The notes under the pieces: model-generated | What the model was told of the DNA's origin: nothing | The model's input: the letters and a program-made list of their open reading frames with translations, nothing else | The model's database searches: none | Source of the DNA: Rhodospirillaceae bacterium | GTDB taxonomy: Bacteria > Pseudomonadota > Alphaproteobacteria > Rhodospirillales > Magnetospirillaceae | Reading direction: 5' to 3' | Assembly (NCBI GenBank): GCA_013349735.1 | Contig: DUZC01000033.1 | Coordinates: 1 to 13,189, forward strand | DNA length: 13,189 nt | Shown here: one piece after another, positions 7,016 through 12,974 of the stretch | How the letters are laid out: each line of letters opens with the position of its first letter | Numbering within the stretch: position 1 is the first letter of the stretch | Translations under genes and position numbers: made by a program

Positions 7016-7050
7016 TCTCCTGAGCCACCCCAAATTTCTTTTGCAGGAGA
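7016..7050 (+). promoter_or_regulatory. hairpin sequestering the leuA ribosome binding site
   Basis: TCTCCTG (7016-7022) is perfectly complementary to CAGGAGA (7044-7050), which contains the leuA Shine-Dalgarno sequence six bases before the ATG. Flanking U·G and U-A pairs (7015/7051, 7014/7052) could lengthen the stem. The loop is 21 bases. No T-run follows, pointing to translational rather than transcriptional control. Confidence 0.55.
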
Positions 7051-7056
7051 GATGTC

Positions 7057-8712
7057 ATGAATAAAATGCCCTTTGGTAAATATCGCCCCTTCGCCCCGAT
7101 CGCCTTGACGGACCGTCAATGGCCCAACCGCTCCATAACCCAGGCCCCGCTCTGGTGCAGCGTCGATCTGCGCGATGGCAATCAGGCGCTGATCGAACCG
7201 ATGAGCCCCGGCGCCAAGCGTCAGATTTTCGAATTGTTGCTGGATATGGGGTTCAAGGAAATCGAGGTGGGTTTTCCGGCCGCGTCGCAGACCGATTTTG
7301 ATTTCCTGCGGCTGTTGATCGAGGAAAATCTGATCCCCGACGGCGTGACCGTGCAGGTGCTGACCCAATCGCGCGAGGCCCTGATCCGCCGCACCTTTGA
7401 AGCGGTCCGGGGCGCAAAAAATGTCATCATTCATCTGTATAACTCGACCTCGGAATTGCAGCGCCGGGTGGTCTTCGGGGCCGATCGCGCCGCCATCACC
7501 GAACTGGCGGTCAGCGGCACCCGGCTGATCCGTGAACTGGCCGCCCAGCATCCCGAGACCAAAGTTCAGTTCCAATATTCGCCGGAAAGCTTCACCGGGA
7601 CCGAGCTGGATTTCGCCATCGCCATCACCGAAGCGGTGATGGCGGCCTGGGGTCCCAGCCCACAACAGCCGATGATCGTCAATCTGCCGGCCACGGTCGA
7701 AATGGCCTCGCCCAATATTTATGCCGACCAGATCGAATGGTTCTGTCGCCATGTGCGCGACCGCGACCATCTGATTGTCAGCATTCATCCCCACAATGAT
7801 CGCGGCACCGCAGTGGCCGCCGCCGAACTGGCCTTGATGGCCGGGGGCCAACGCATCGAGGGCACCTTGTTCGGCAATGGCGAGCGCACCGGCAATGTCG
7901 ATATCATCACCATGGCGATGAATATGGTTACCCAGGGCGTCGATCCCGGCCTGGCGATGTCGGACATCAACCGGATCGTCACCATCGCCGAGCAATGCAC
8001 GCAATTGCCGGTGCATCCGCGCCATCCCTATGCCGGTGCTCTGGTATTCACCGCTTTTTCCGGCTCGCATCAGGATGCCATCAAAAAGGGGCTGGCGGCG
8101 TTGCGCCAATCCGGCAGCAATCTCTGGGAAGTGCCCTATCTGCCGGTCGACCCCGCCGATCTTGGCCGCAGCTATGAAGCCGTGATCCGCATCAACAGCC
8201 AGTCGGGCAAAGGCGGAGTCGCCTATCTGCTGGAAGCGGAATTCGGGCTGTCCCTGCCGCGGGGCTTGCAGGTTGAATTTGCCCAGCTGGTGCAAAAAGA
8301 GGCCGATGCCAGCGGCAAAGAACTCAGCGCTCAGGAAATCTGGCAGCATTTCGAACGGGCCTATCTCGCGGCGCGCCAACCGCTGGATCTGGTGGCCCAT
8401 CATTTCGACCATCTGGGCGAACAGGGTCATATGGTCGCGAGCTTGCGCAATGGCGCCGAGGAAATCAGTTTGCGCGGGACCGGCAATGGTCCCATCGACG
8501 CCTTTATCGATGGCCTGAGCAAGCAGGGCATCGCGGTGGAGCTGGTAGATTATCACGAACATGCCATCGGCCGTGGCGCCAATGCCAAGGCCGTGGCCTA
8601 TGTGGCGATCGCTGCAAACGGACGGTCACTTTATGGGGTGGGCATGGATGAAGATATCGTCGCCGCGTCGCTGCGCGCCGTGCTGTCGGCGATTAATCGA
8701 CGGGGGCTTTAA
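7057..8712 (+). CDS. leuA: 2-isopropylmalate synthase
   Basis: This 551-residue enzyme catalyses the first committed step of leucine synthesis, condensing acetyl-CoA with 2-oxoisovalerate to 2-isopropylmalate. It is the long-type LeuA. The HMGL-like catalytic barrel carries LRDGNQAL at 38-45 (Arg/Asp of the active site and metal site), VGFPAASQTDFDF near 71-83, and the divalent-metal motif SIHPHNDRGTA with H244 and H246, then LFGNGERTGN (271-280). The C-terminal segment from about 410 includes LRGTGNGPIDAF and GRGANAKAVAYVAI, the LeuA allosteric dimer domain where leucine feedback acts. Sequence is complete. AGGAGA six bases before the ATG is a strong ribosome site that can be hidden by an upstream hairpin. 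No other leu genes are adjacent. Confidence 0.97.
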   Translation: MNKMPFGKYRPFAPIALTDRQWPNRSITQAPLWCSVDLRDGNQALIEPMSPGAKRQIFELLLDMGFKEIEVGFPAASQTDFDFLRLLIEENLIPDGVTVQVLTQSREALIRRTFEAVRGAKNVIIHLYNSTSELQRRVVFGADRAAITELAVSGTRLIRELAAQHPETKVQFQYSPESFTGTELDFAIAITEAVMAAWGPSPQQPMIVNLPATVEMASPNIYADQIEWFCRHVRDRDHLIVSIHPHNDRGTAVAAAELALMAGGQRIEGTLFGNGERTGNVDIITMAMNMVTQGVDPGLAMSDINRIVTIAEQCTQLPVHPRHPYAGALVFTAFSGSHQDAIKKGLAALRQSGSNLWEVPYLPVDPADLGRSYEAVIRINSQSGKGGVAYLLEAEFGLSLPRGLQVEFAQLVQKEADASGKELSAQEIWQHFERAYLAARQPLDLVAHHFDHLGEQGHMVASLRNGAEEISLRGTGNGPIDAFIDGLSKQGIAVELVDYHEHAIGRGANAKAVAYVAIAANGRSLYGVGMDEDIVAASLRAVLSAINRRGL

Positions 8713-8747
8713 AAGGGATTAACGGCGGGGGCTTTAAAGGAATTAAC
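8701..8747 (+). repeat. near-perfect tandem duplication across the leuA stop
   Basis: The stretch 8701-8723, containing the last leuA codons and stop, recurs at 8726-8747 with a small indel and a substitution (shared core CGGGGGCTTTAAA, then ATTAAC). The period is 25 bases. The second copy runs directly into the dispersed inverted repeat. Confidence 0.75.
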
Positions 8748-8820
8748 CACGAAGGCGCGAAGGCACGAAGAGAAGGCGAAGTAGAATTTTCTTCCTATTC
8801 CTTCGTGTCTTCGTGGTGAA
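8743..8820. repeat. dispersed CCACGAAG-type inverted repeat
   Basis: The left arm holds ACCACGAAG, GCGAAG and CACGAAG in series (8743-8770). The right arm CTTCGTGTCTTCGTGGTGAA (8801-8820) matches the first 20 bases of the left arm at 17 positions in reverse complement, and two of the three differences are G·U-compatible. The arms enclose about 38 bases. Repeats with this core occur between genes in many unrelated bacteria and are often mis-called as short proteins. Confidence 0.8.
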
Positions 8821-8833
8821 TATCCGCCCCATG

Positions 8834-8885
8834 ACCCAAATCTGAAGGCGCTGCCCAGGGACAGGCATCTGTCCATATCTTGGGT
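8834..8885. repeat. nested hairpin with perfect GGACAG/CTGTCC stem
   Basis: GGACAG (8859-8864), loop GCAT and CTGTCC (8869-8874) form a perfect 6-bp stem inside a weaker outer pair ACCCAA (8834-8839) and TTGGGT (8880-8885). No T-run follows. Similar GGACAG..CTGTCC units are common as interspersed repeats. Confidence 0.4.
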
Positions 8886-8917
8886 GACTCTTTCGTGACA
8901 CACACAATAATGAGTGA

Positions 8918-9105
8918 CATCAAGCCCTATCGGTGGTTATTTTAAGCGGTGTGGTAAGCAGTTGCGGAGGATTGCCCAGCGTGGGTTGCCATGTTTCGCC
9001 CACTCCCCCCAAGCGATCCGGGCGGCCTAAAGCCGCTGCGGCCCTGTCTGCCACCAAGATGCCAAGCCTTTGCTTGCTAAAAGCCTCCCTTCGCGGAGGC
9101 TTTTT
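8918..9105 (+). ncRNA. candidate structured RNA with a 6S-like plan, ending at a terminator
   Basis: By hand folding, the following stems are possible: 8921-8925 with 9072-9076; 8928-8936 with 9051-9061 (two bulged bases); 8969-8975 with 9013-9019 (7 bp); 8981-8985 with 8999-9003; and a side hairpin 9022-9026 with 9032-9036. The result is one long rod with an open middle and a small hairpin on its 3' side, as in 6S RNA, about 185 bases including the terminator. A competing pairing (8951-8961 with 9044-9054) also exists. No conserved 6S sequence was recognised, so it could equally be the 5' leader of phoH. Confidence 0.3.
9080..9105 (+). terminator. strong Rho-independent terminator just upstream of phoH
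   Basis: AAAGCCTCC and GGAGGCTTT pair perfectly around the six-base loop CTTCGC, and the 3' arm runs into TTTTT. It lies only about 30 bases before the phoH ATG. It therefore ends a separate upstream transcript or acts as an attenuator of phoH. No protein gene on the plus strand ends here apart from distant leuA. Confidence 0.85.
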
Positions 9106-9134
9106 CTTTGTCAGCCCTTAAGGGAGCCTCGTCC

Positions 9135-9887
9135 ATGGCCAAGCGCCCACGTCAAGCAGCCCAAGCGAAACCTGAAAACAACGTCCATCCGCTATACGGC
9201 CGGTCGGTCGAGCGGGCCTGGCATCCGCTGGATGGCGACGGAGACGATGACCGCGATCAAAGCTATCTGAAGACCGTCAAACCCCGCACCAGCAATCAAG
9301 AGGCGCTGATGCGGGCCATCGACGAGCATGCGCTGACCATCACCATCGGTCCGGCCGGCACCGGCAAGACCTATCTGGCGGTTTCCAAAGCCGTGGAATC
9401 CCTGAGCGCCGGGCGGGTGGCCCGTATCGTCATCACCCGGCCGGTGGTCGAAGCCGGCGAAAGCCTGGGTTTCCTGCCCGGCGACATCAATGAAAAAATG
9501 GACCCCTGGATGCGGCCGATCTATGACGCGCTCTCGGATCGGCTGGGGGCCAAACAAGTGCGGCAAATGGTCAAAGACGGCACGGTCGAAGTGGCCCCGC
9601 TGGCCTATATGCGCGGACGCACCATCTCGCGCAGTTTTCTGGTGGTGGACGAAGCCCAGAATATGACCTTCATGCAGATCAAGATGCTGCTGACCCGGCT
9701 GGGTTGGCATTCCACCATGGTGGTCAATGGCGATCCCGACCAATCGGACCTGCTGCCCGGCGTTTCCGGCTTAGCCGAGGCGGTGCAGCGGCTCCAACCG
9801 CTCGAGGGCGTGGCTATCGTTCGATTGACGGCCGAGGATATCGTCAGACATCCGCTGGTGGCGGCAATGATGCCCCTGCTGGGATAG
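9135..9887 (+). CDS. phoH: short PhoH-family ATPase
   Basis: This 250-residue P-loop ATPase of the PhoH family (RNA-associated, helicase-like ATPases; precise role unsettled) has Walker A GPAGTGKT at 72-79, TRPVVEAGESLGFLPGD at 101-117, Walker B FLVVDEAQN at 168-176 and VNGDPDQSDL at 198-207. It lacks the roughly 100-residue N-terminal extension of the YbeZ-type PhoH encoded beside ybeY; instead it has a short basic, then acidic leader. Neither miaB, ybeY nor corC is nearby, so this is probably the stand-alone paralogue. A TTG at 9108 would add nine residues but lies in the terminator tail; ATG at 9135 with AAGGGAG before it is preferred. Confidence 0.9.
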   Translation: MAKRPRQAAQAKPENNVHPLYGRSVERAWHPLDGDGDDDRDQSYLKTVKPRTSNQEALMRAIDEHALTITIGPAGTGKTYLAVSKAVESLSAGRVARIVITRPVVEAGESLGFLPGDINEKMDPWMRPIYDALSDRLGAKQVRQMVKDGTVEVAPLAYMRGRTISRSFLVVDEAQNMTFMQIKMLLTRLGWHSTMVVNGDPDQSDLLPGVSGLAEAVQRLQPLEGVAIVRLTAEDIVRHPLVAAMMPLLG

Positions 9888-9916
9888 GCGTTCGGGGCAA
9901 GCGCTGGGAATGGTGA

Positions 9917-9946
9917 CACGGATTTAGCGGCTCCGCTAAATCCGTG
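9917..9946. repeat. perfect 14-bp inverted repeat (CACGGAT type)
   Basis: CACGGATTTAGCGG and CCGCTAAATCCGTG are exact reverse complements around a CT centre, 29 bases after the phoH stop. The left half, with the preceding GA, recurs with one change at 13107-13122. It may serve as a terminator but has no T-run. Confidence 0.85.
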
Positions 9947-9964
9947 CCTTGATAGTCTCACCTC

Positions 9965-10001
9965 GCTAGAGTTCTTCAGTTTCAAACTGAAGAACTCTAG
10001 C
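9965..10001. repeat. perfect 18-bp inverted repeat with one-base centre
   Basis: The left arm (9965-9982), beginning GCTAGAGTTCTTCAG, is the exact reverse complement of 9984-10001 around a single C. A 37-base near-complete palindrome will extrude or form a long RNA hairpin on either strand, and sits between convergent genes. Confidence 0.9.
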
Positions 10002-10015
10002 ACTCCTGTGCGAAC

Positions 10016-10034
10016 GAAAAATCTCCGATTTTTC
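10016..10034. repeat. 8-bp A/T-rich inverted repeat
   Basis: GAAAAATC, loop TCC, GATTTTTC. Read on the plus strand, the 3' arm itself holds five T residues, so it could weakly terminate phoH transcripts. Confidence 0.5.
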
Positions 10035-10059
10035 AATGCTCAAGCGCCGCTCGGGCTTA

Positions 10060-10103
10060 AGAGTTTTTCAGTTTTTTGATCCAGTCAAATTGCGAAAAAC
10101 TCT
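10060..10103. repeat. 10-bp inverted repeat overlapping the traT stop codon
   Basis: AGAGTTTTTC (10060-10069) pairs with GAAAAACTCT (10094-10103), and an inner TTTGA/TCAAA pair (10075-10079, 10085-10089) closes a 5-base loop. The right arm includes part of the traT-like stop codon. Sixteen bases of its left side match the 18-bp palindrome nearby at 14 positions, so the two look related. Confidence 0.7.
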
Positions 10104-11031
10104 AAGGCTTTTTCGGCGCTGATCTGCCAGACGAGGCGGTGGTTGGGGCGAAGGCGGCGTCGACCTGGGCCGCACTCGGCAGCGGGCCTTCTTCGAACAG
10201 GTTGGAAAGGGCCGAAACCAGCTTTCCTTCCAGCCCGGACAGCGCGTTCTCGAATTTCAAATTGACCTGATCGGCATAGGCGATGGCCCGAATCTGGTAT
10301 TTCTTGAAGTCACTGTCTTCATTGATCGACTGGGTGACGGCCCGGGCGTTGGCGGTGTAAGTCGAGCTTGCCATTCCAGCTTGCAGGCCGGACCCGGTTG
10401 GGATTCCAGAGGTTTGGAATTTCGCGCTGCTATTTCCATTGGCAGCCAGCGACGCGGTATTTTGTGAAACCTTTGCGCCGGACAGCGGCCGGGCGGACAG
10501 TTCGATATCGGTGACCACCGTATAGGTCTTTTGCTGCCAGGCCTGATTGGCAAGAAAGGTGGCGGCGGCCACACCCAGTCCGACCCCGGTGGTTGCCGCC
10601 GAATTGCCCCCGGCGGCGGCGGTTGCCCCGGCGGCCAGCGCCCCACCGAGCAAAGGCTCGCCATAGGCCGCGCTCATCAAGGCGCCTTTGTTTTTGGCAT
10701 CGACTTCACCGGCCTGGAGAACATTGGCCCGCAACATGAACTGGGCCTTGCCGGGATCTTGCACAACCAGATAACCGCGCTGGACCATCGCCGCCACCAG
10801 GGCGGCCTTGATATCCAATTCGGGATGGTCCGAGGTGTTGCGCACTGTCACATAAATCGAGCGTTTTTCCGGCGGAACCGGGTCAAGAAATACAGTCTCG
10901 GACAGATGGGTGTTCACCGCCAGCGTGCCATGGCTGAGATTGGCGTCAACCGCGGCGCAACCGGCCAAAATGGCGACGCCGGACGCGAAAGCCAGCCAAG
11001 TCAGGCTGCGGCGAAGAAAAGTTTTATCCAT
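10102..11031 (-). CDS. TraT-like outer-membrane lipoprotein
   Basis: This 309-residue lipoprotein has a basic start, a hydrophobic stretch and the lipobox LAGC with Cys at 25, followed by Ala, so it should be sorted to the outer membrane. The body resembles TraT, the plasmid surface-exclusion and complement-resistance protein: NTHLSETVFLDPV near 40-52, VTVRNTSDHPELDIKAALVA near 61-80, then GYLVVQDPGKAQFMLRANVL, a Gly/Ala-rich hydrophobic middle (about 128-160), TYTVVTDIELSARPLSG, and a late KYQIRAIAYADQVNLKFE. It is longer than F-plasmid TraT (about 243) through an inserted Ser/Asn-rich segment and a C-terminal tail. No other conjugation genes are present. It follows the beta-barrel gene by 73 bases and may share its transcript. 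AAAGG lies about 10 bases before the ATG. Confidence 0.82.
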   Translation of the reverse strand: MDKTFLRRSLTWLAFASGVAILAGCAAVDANLSHGTLAVNTHLSETVFLDPVPPEKRSIYVTVRNTSDHPELDIKAALVAAMVQRGYLVVQDPGKAQFMLRANVLQAGEVDAKNKGALMSAAYGEPLLGGALAAGATAAAGGNSAATTGVGLGVAAATFLANQAWQQKTYTVVTDIELSARPLSGAKVSQNTASLAANGNSSAKFQTSGIPTGSGLQAGMASSTYTANARAVTQSINEDSDFKKYQIRAIAYADQVNLKFENALSGLEGKLVSALSNLFEEGPLPSAAQVDAAFAPTTASSGRSAPKKP

Positions 11032-11104
11032 GAATGATGCCTTTCAGGATTGATAAATTTTTCTGTAATTTTATTTGTGAAAAGGGGCGTTGGCGGTCCG
11101 TTGA

Positions 11105-12334
11105 TCAGAACTGATAGCCAAAATTCAGGCTGGCCGCCTGATAGCCCGCCCCGGTGGCAAAGGTGGCCCCCAGCCGCAGACGTTTATAGAAAGGCGCGTC
11201 TTCGCCAGGCAGCGTGCCAAAATCGAGAGAAAATTCGGAATAATTGGCAATGGCCAATTTATTGCCCAGGGCGTCGGTGTAAGCCATTCCGGCGCGGATC
11301 GACAGCGGCTCGTCCCAGAAGGTCCAATCGGTTTTATATTCGGCCGAAAGGCCATTCTTCAGGACGGTATTGCGGACCCCGGGATCGATATTGTAGCCAG
11401 AGATCGTGACCTTGCTGCTGTTCACCTGACCGACCATGTTGCCCAAGGTGATCGTAAGATTAGGGGTGGCGTGATAGCTGTAGCGATTATTGGCGGCAAA
11501 GGAATACAGGACCCCGGCCGCACCAAGATCAGCGGATCCCGTCGCCCCGGCGGAAACCGTCGGGATCAGATACCAGTCGACCCCGGTTAGCAGCGGGATT
11601 TGCAATCCGGCCCCCAACTGCGCCGAATAGCTTTGCGCTGTCCCGATCTGCTGATAGCCAATCGGCATATTCAGCTGGATCTGCCAACCCGGATTGTCAA
11701 AGCGGTAGGCGTAAGAAAGAGGAAGTTGGTAAGAAGTTCCCGAATATCCCTTTACCGAAAACTCGCCGGCGGAAACGCCAAGACCGAAGCGGTTGCCGTC
11801 TGGCGACGACGCATTGGCAGCGCTGTTCATCGCGCCCGAAGTAAAGCCATTGGCAATCATCGTGCTTTGCAGGCTGCCTGGATTGCCGGCGATCGGCGAA
11901 ATATCGGAATTTGAGGTCAGATATTTCTGGAATTGATTGACGATGGACGCGCCATTGCCCTTGAGAAATTTTTCCAGTTGGGACGCAGACTGGTCGCGGC
12001 TGCTGCCGGTAAAAGTTTGATTGAGGCCGATCCCCGGCACCTTAAAGGTTAATGAGGTGCTGTTCTGGGCATAAGACAAAGAGACCGGAACGCCAAGATA
12101 GGTTACGGCGGCATTGACCCCGGAATTTGGGGTATAGGTGCTGGCAAATGACGAAAGCTTATTATTGTTAAAGAAATTGATGACTGATTGGACGCTGTCA
12201 AATGACTTGGAAATCGATTGGACATTGGATCCATTAACAATATTTGCGGAAATAGAAAATGCATCACTTGCATTCGCATTTGTAGATATTGCAAAAGCAA
12301 TGCTTGTTATTATTAGAACATGCCGCATACGCAT
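11105..12334 (-). CDS. exported protein with predicted outer-membrane beta-barrel
   Basis: This 409-residue protein has a signal peptide (hydrophobic VLIITSIAFAI, cleavage after ANA at residue 22). Residues 23-190 are rich in Ser, Asn and Gln and could be a soluble or surface domain. From about 195 to the end, alternating hydrophobic and polar strands with many Tyr and Gly residues (e.g. QLPLSYAYRFD, WQIQLNMPIGY, WYLIPTVSAGA) and a final ASLNFGYQF ending in Phe match an outer-membrane barrel with a C-terminal BAM recognition signal. I do not recognise the family. AAGGAGA eight bases before the ATG is a strong ribosome site placed in the loop of a small inverted repeat. It lies upstream of, and in line with, the TraT-like gene. 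Confidence 0.75.
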   Translation of the reverse strand: MRMRHVLIITSIAFAISTNANASDAFSISANIVNGSNVQSISKSFDSVQSVINFFNNNKLSSFASTYTPNSGVNAAVTYLGVPVSLSYAQNSTSLTFKVPGIGLNQTFTGSSRDQSASQLEKFLKGNGASIVNQFQKYLTSNSDISPIAGNPGSLQSTMIANGFTSGAMNSAANASSPDGNRFGLGVSAGEFSVKGYSGTSYQLPLSYAYRFDNPGWQIQLNMPIGYQQIGTAQSYSAQLGAGLQIPLLTGVDWYLIPTVSAGATGSADLGAAGVLYSFAANNRYSYHATPNLTITLGNMVGQVNSSKVTISGYNIDPGVRNTVLKNGLSAEYKTDWTFWDEPLSIRAGMAYTDALGNKLAIANYSEFSLDFGTLPGEDAPFYKRLRLGATFATGAGYQAASLNFGYQF

Positions 12335-12337
12335 AAA

Positions 12338-12355
12338 GATTATCTCCTTATAATC
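12338..12355 (-). promoter_or_regulatory. inverted repeat framing the ribosome site of the barrel gene
   Basis: On the minus strand GATTAT, AAGGAG, ATAATC: the Shine-Dalgarno is the six-base loop of a perfect 6-bp stem four bases upstream of the ATG. It could present the site, be a binding site, or be chance. Confidence 0.4.
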
Positions 12356-12445
12356 TAGGATGTTTTCTATTTTTTATCACCCGCTGCCAAAGCCGCTCAG
12401 ACAGCCTGACCGTCTTCGCCACAGTCATAGCGCTTTTTACGAGTC

Positions 12446-12472
12446 TTGCCTATACAGCTTTACTCGTATAAC
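12446..12472 (+). promoter_or_regulatory. candidate promoter of the PH-domain gene
   Basis: TTGCCT (12446-12451) and TATAAC (12467-12472) are spaced by 15 bases, shorter than ideal. CGTGC/GCACG (12472-12476, 12482-12486) forms a 5-bp hairpin around TTTTT directly after it. Motif evidence only. Confidence 0.35.
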
Positions 12473-12507
12473 GTGCTTTTTGCACGGCATGATCCTGGAG
12501 CGCCACT

Positions 12508-12945
12508 ATGAGCAGCTATATTCAGTCACAGCTAAATAAAGATGAAAGTGTAATATATAGCGCTAAGCTACACTGGTGGATTTATGCCCGAGCAGCTCTG
12601 TTAACATTGGTCGGAATCATAACCTTTATGTCGGAAACGCATATTGGGTATTTACTCATCATTACCGGCATATTGGCTTTTATACTTTCATTTCTACAAG
12701 TAATAACCACAGAGCTGGCAATTACCAATAAAAGAGTCATTGCAAAATTTGGCATCATCCGGAGATCGACATACGAACAGCAGATTTCCAAAATCGACGG
12801 CTGTCATTTAGAGCAAAGCATATTCGGTCGCATCCTGGGATTTGCCAGCATCGGCATCCGAGGCTCAGGCGGTGTCTCGACACCCATTCCTTATATTGCC
12901 GCCCCGGACCTGTTTAAGCGCCGGCTGGCTGAGCAAGTAATATAA
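12508..12945 (+). CDS. two-TM bacterial PH-domain membrane protein
   Basis: This 145-residue protein has two adjacent membrane segments (about residues 24-41 and 47-65) followed by a bacterial PH domain of the YdbS/bPH2 type: TELAITNKRVIAKFGIIRR, then YEQQISKIDGCHLEQSIFGRILGFASIGIRGSGG to about 122, and a short helix at the end. It is a compact, complete member of the family. Function is unknown beyond membrane anchoring. The codons are notably richer in A and T (ATA, AAA, TTA) than those of genes to the left, which may mean horizontal origin. It diverges from the barrel gene. GGAG lies about 10 bases before the ATG. A YqaE/Pmp3 remnant follows 29 bases downstream. Confidence 0.85.
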   Translation: MSSYIQSQLNKDESVIYSAKLHWWIYARAALLTLVGIITFMSETHIGYLLIITGILAFILSFLQVITTELAITNKRVIAKFGIIRRSTYEQQISKIDGCHLEQSIFGRILGFASIGIRGSGGVSTPIPYIAAPDLFKRRLAEQVI

Positions 12946-12974
12946 CACAAACTATTTTTATGGGAGTTATCATT

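Larger units (their letters stand above)
8713..9134. other. 421-base interval between leuA and phoH without a convincing protein gene
   Basis: It holds, in order, the tail of the tandem duplication, a CCACGAAG-type inverted repeat, a small nested hairpin, a promoter-like AATAAT (8906-8911), a possible structured RNA and a strong terminator. The open frames here (64 residues at 8709-8903 minus, 62 residues at 8933-9121 plus) consist of repeat or hairpin sequence and look non-coding. Confidence 0.7.

Noticed and set aside
6673..8562. 629-residue minus-strand frame across leuA
   Set aside because: It is antisense to leuA, whose catalytic motifs are unmistakable; the frame reflects G/C-rich third positions.
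8709..8903. 64-residue minus-strand frame
   Set aside because: Most of it is translated CCACGAAG-type repeat, a known source of false short proteins.
8933..9121. 62-residue plus-strand frame before phoH
   Set aside because: It runs through the terminator hairpin, has no good ribosome site and a biased Ser/Pro/Lys composition.
9192..9743. 183-residue minus-strand frame
   Set aside because: It is antisense to phoH, with a His/Gly/Gln-rich shadow composition.
10531..11037. 168-residue plus-strand frame
   Set aside because: It is antisense to the TraT-like gene.
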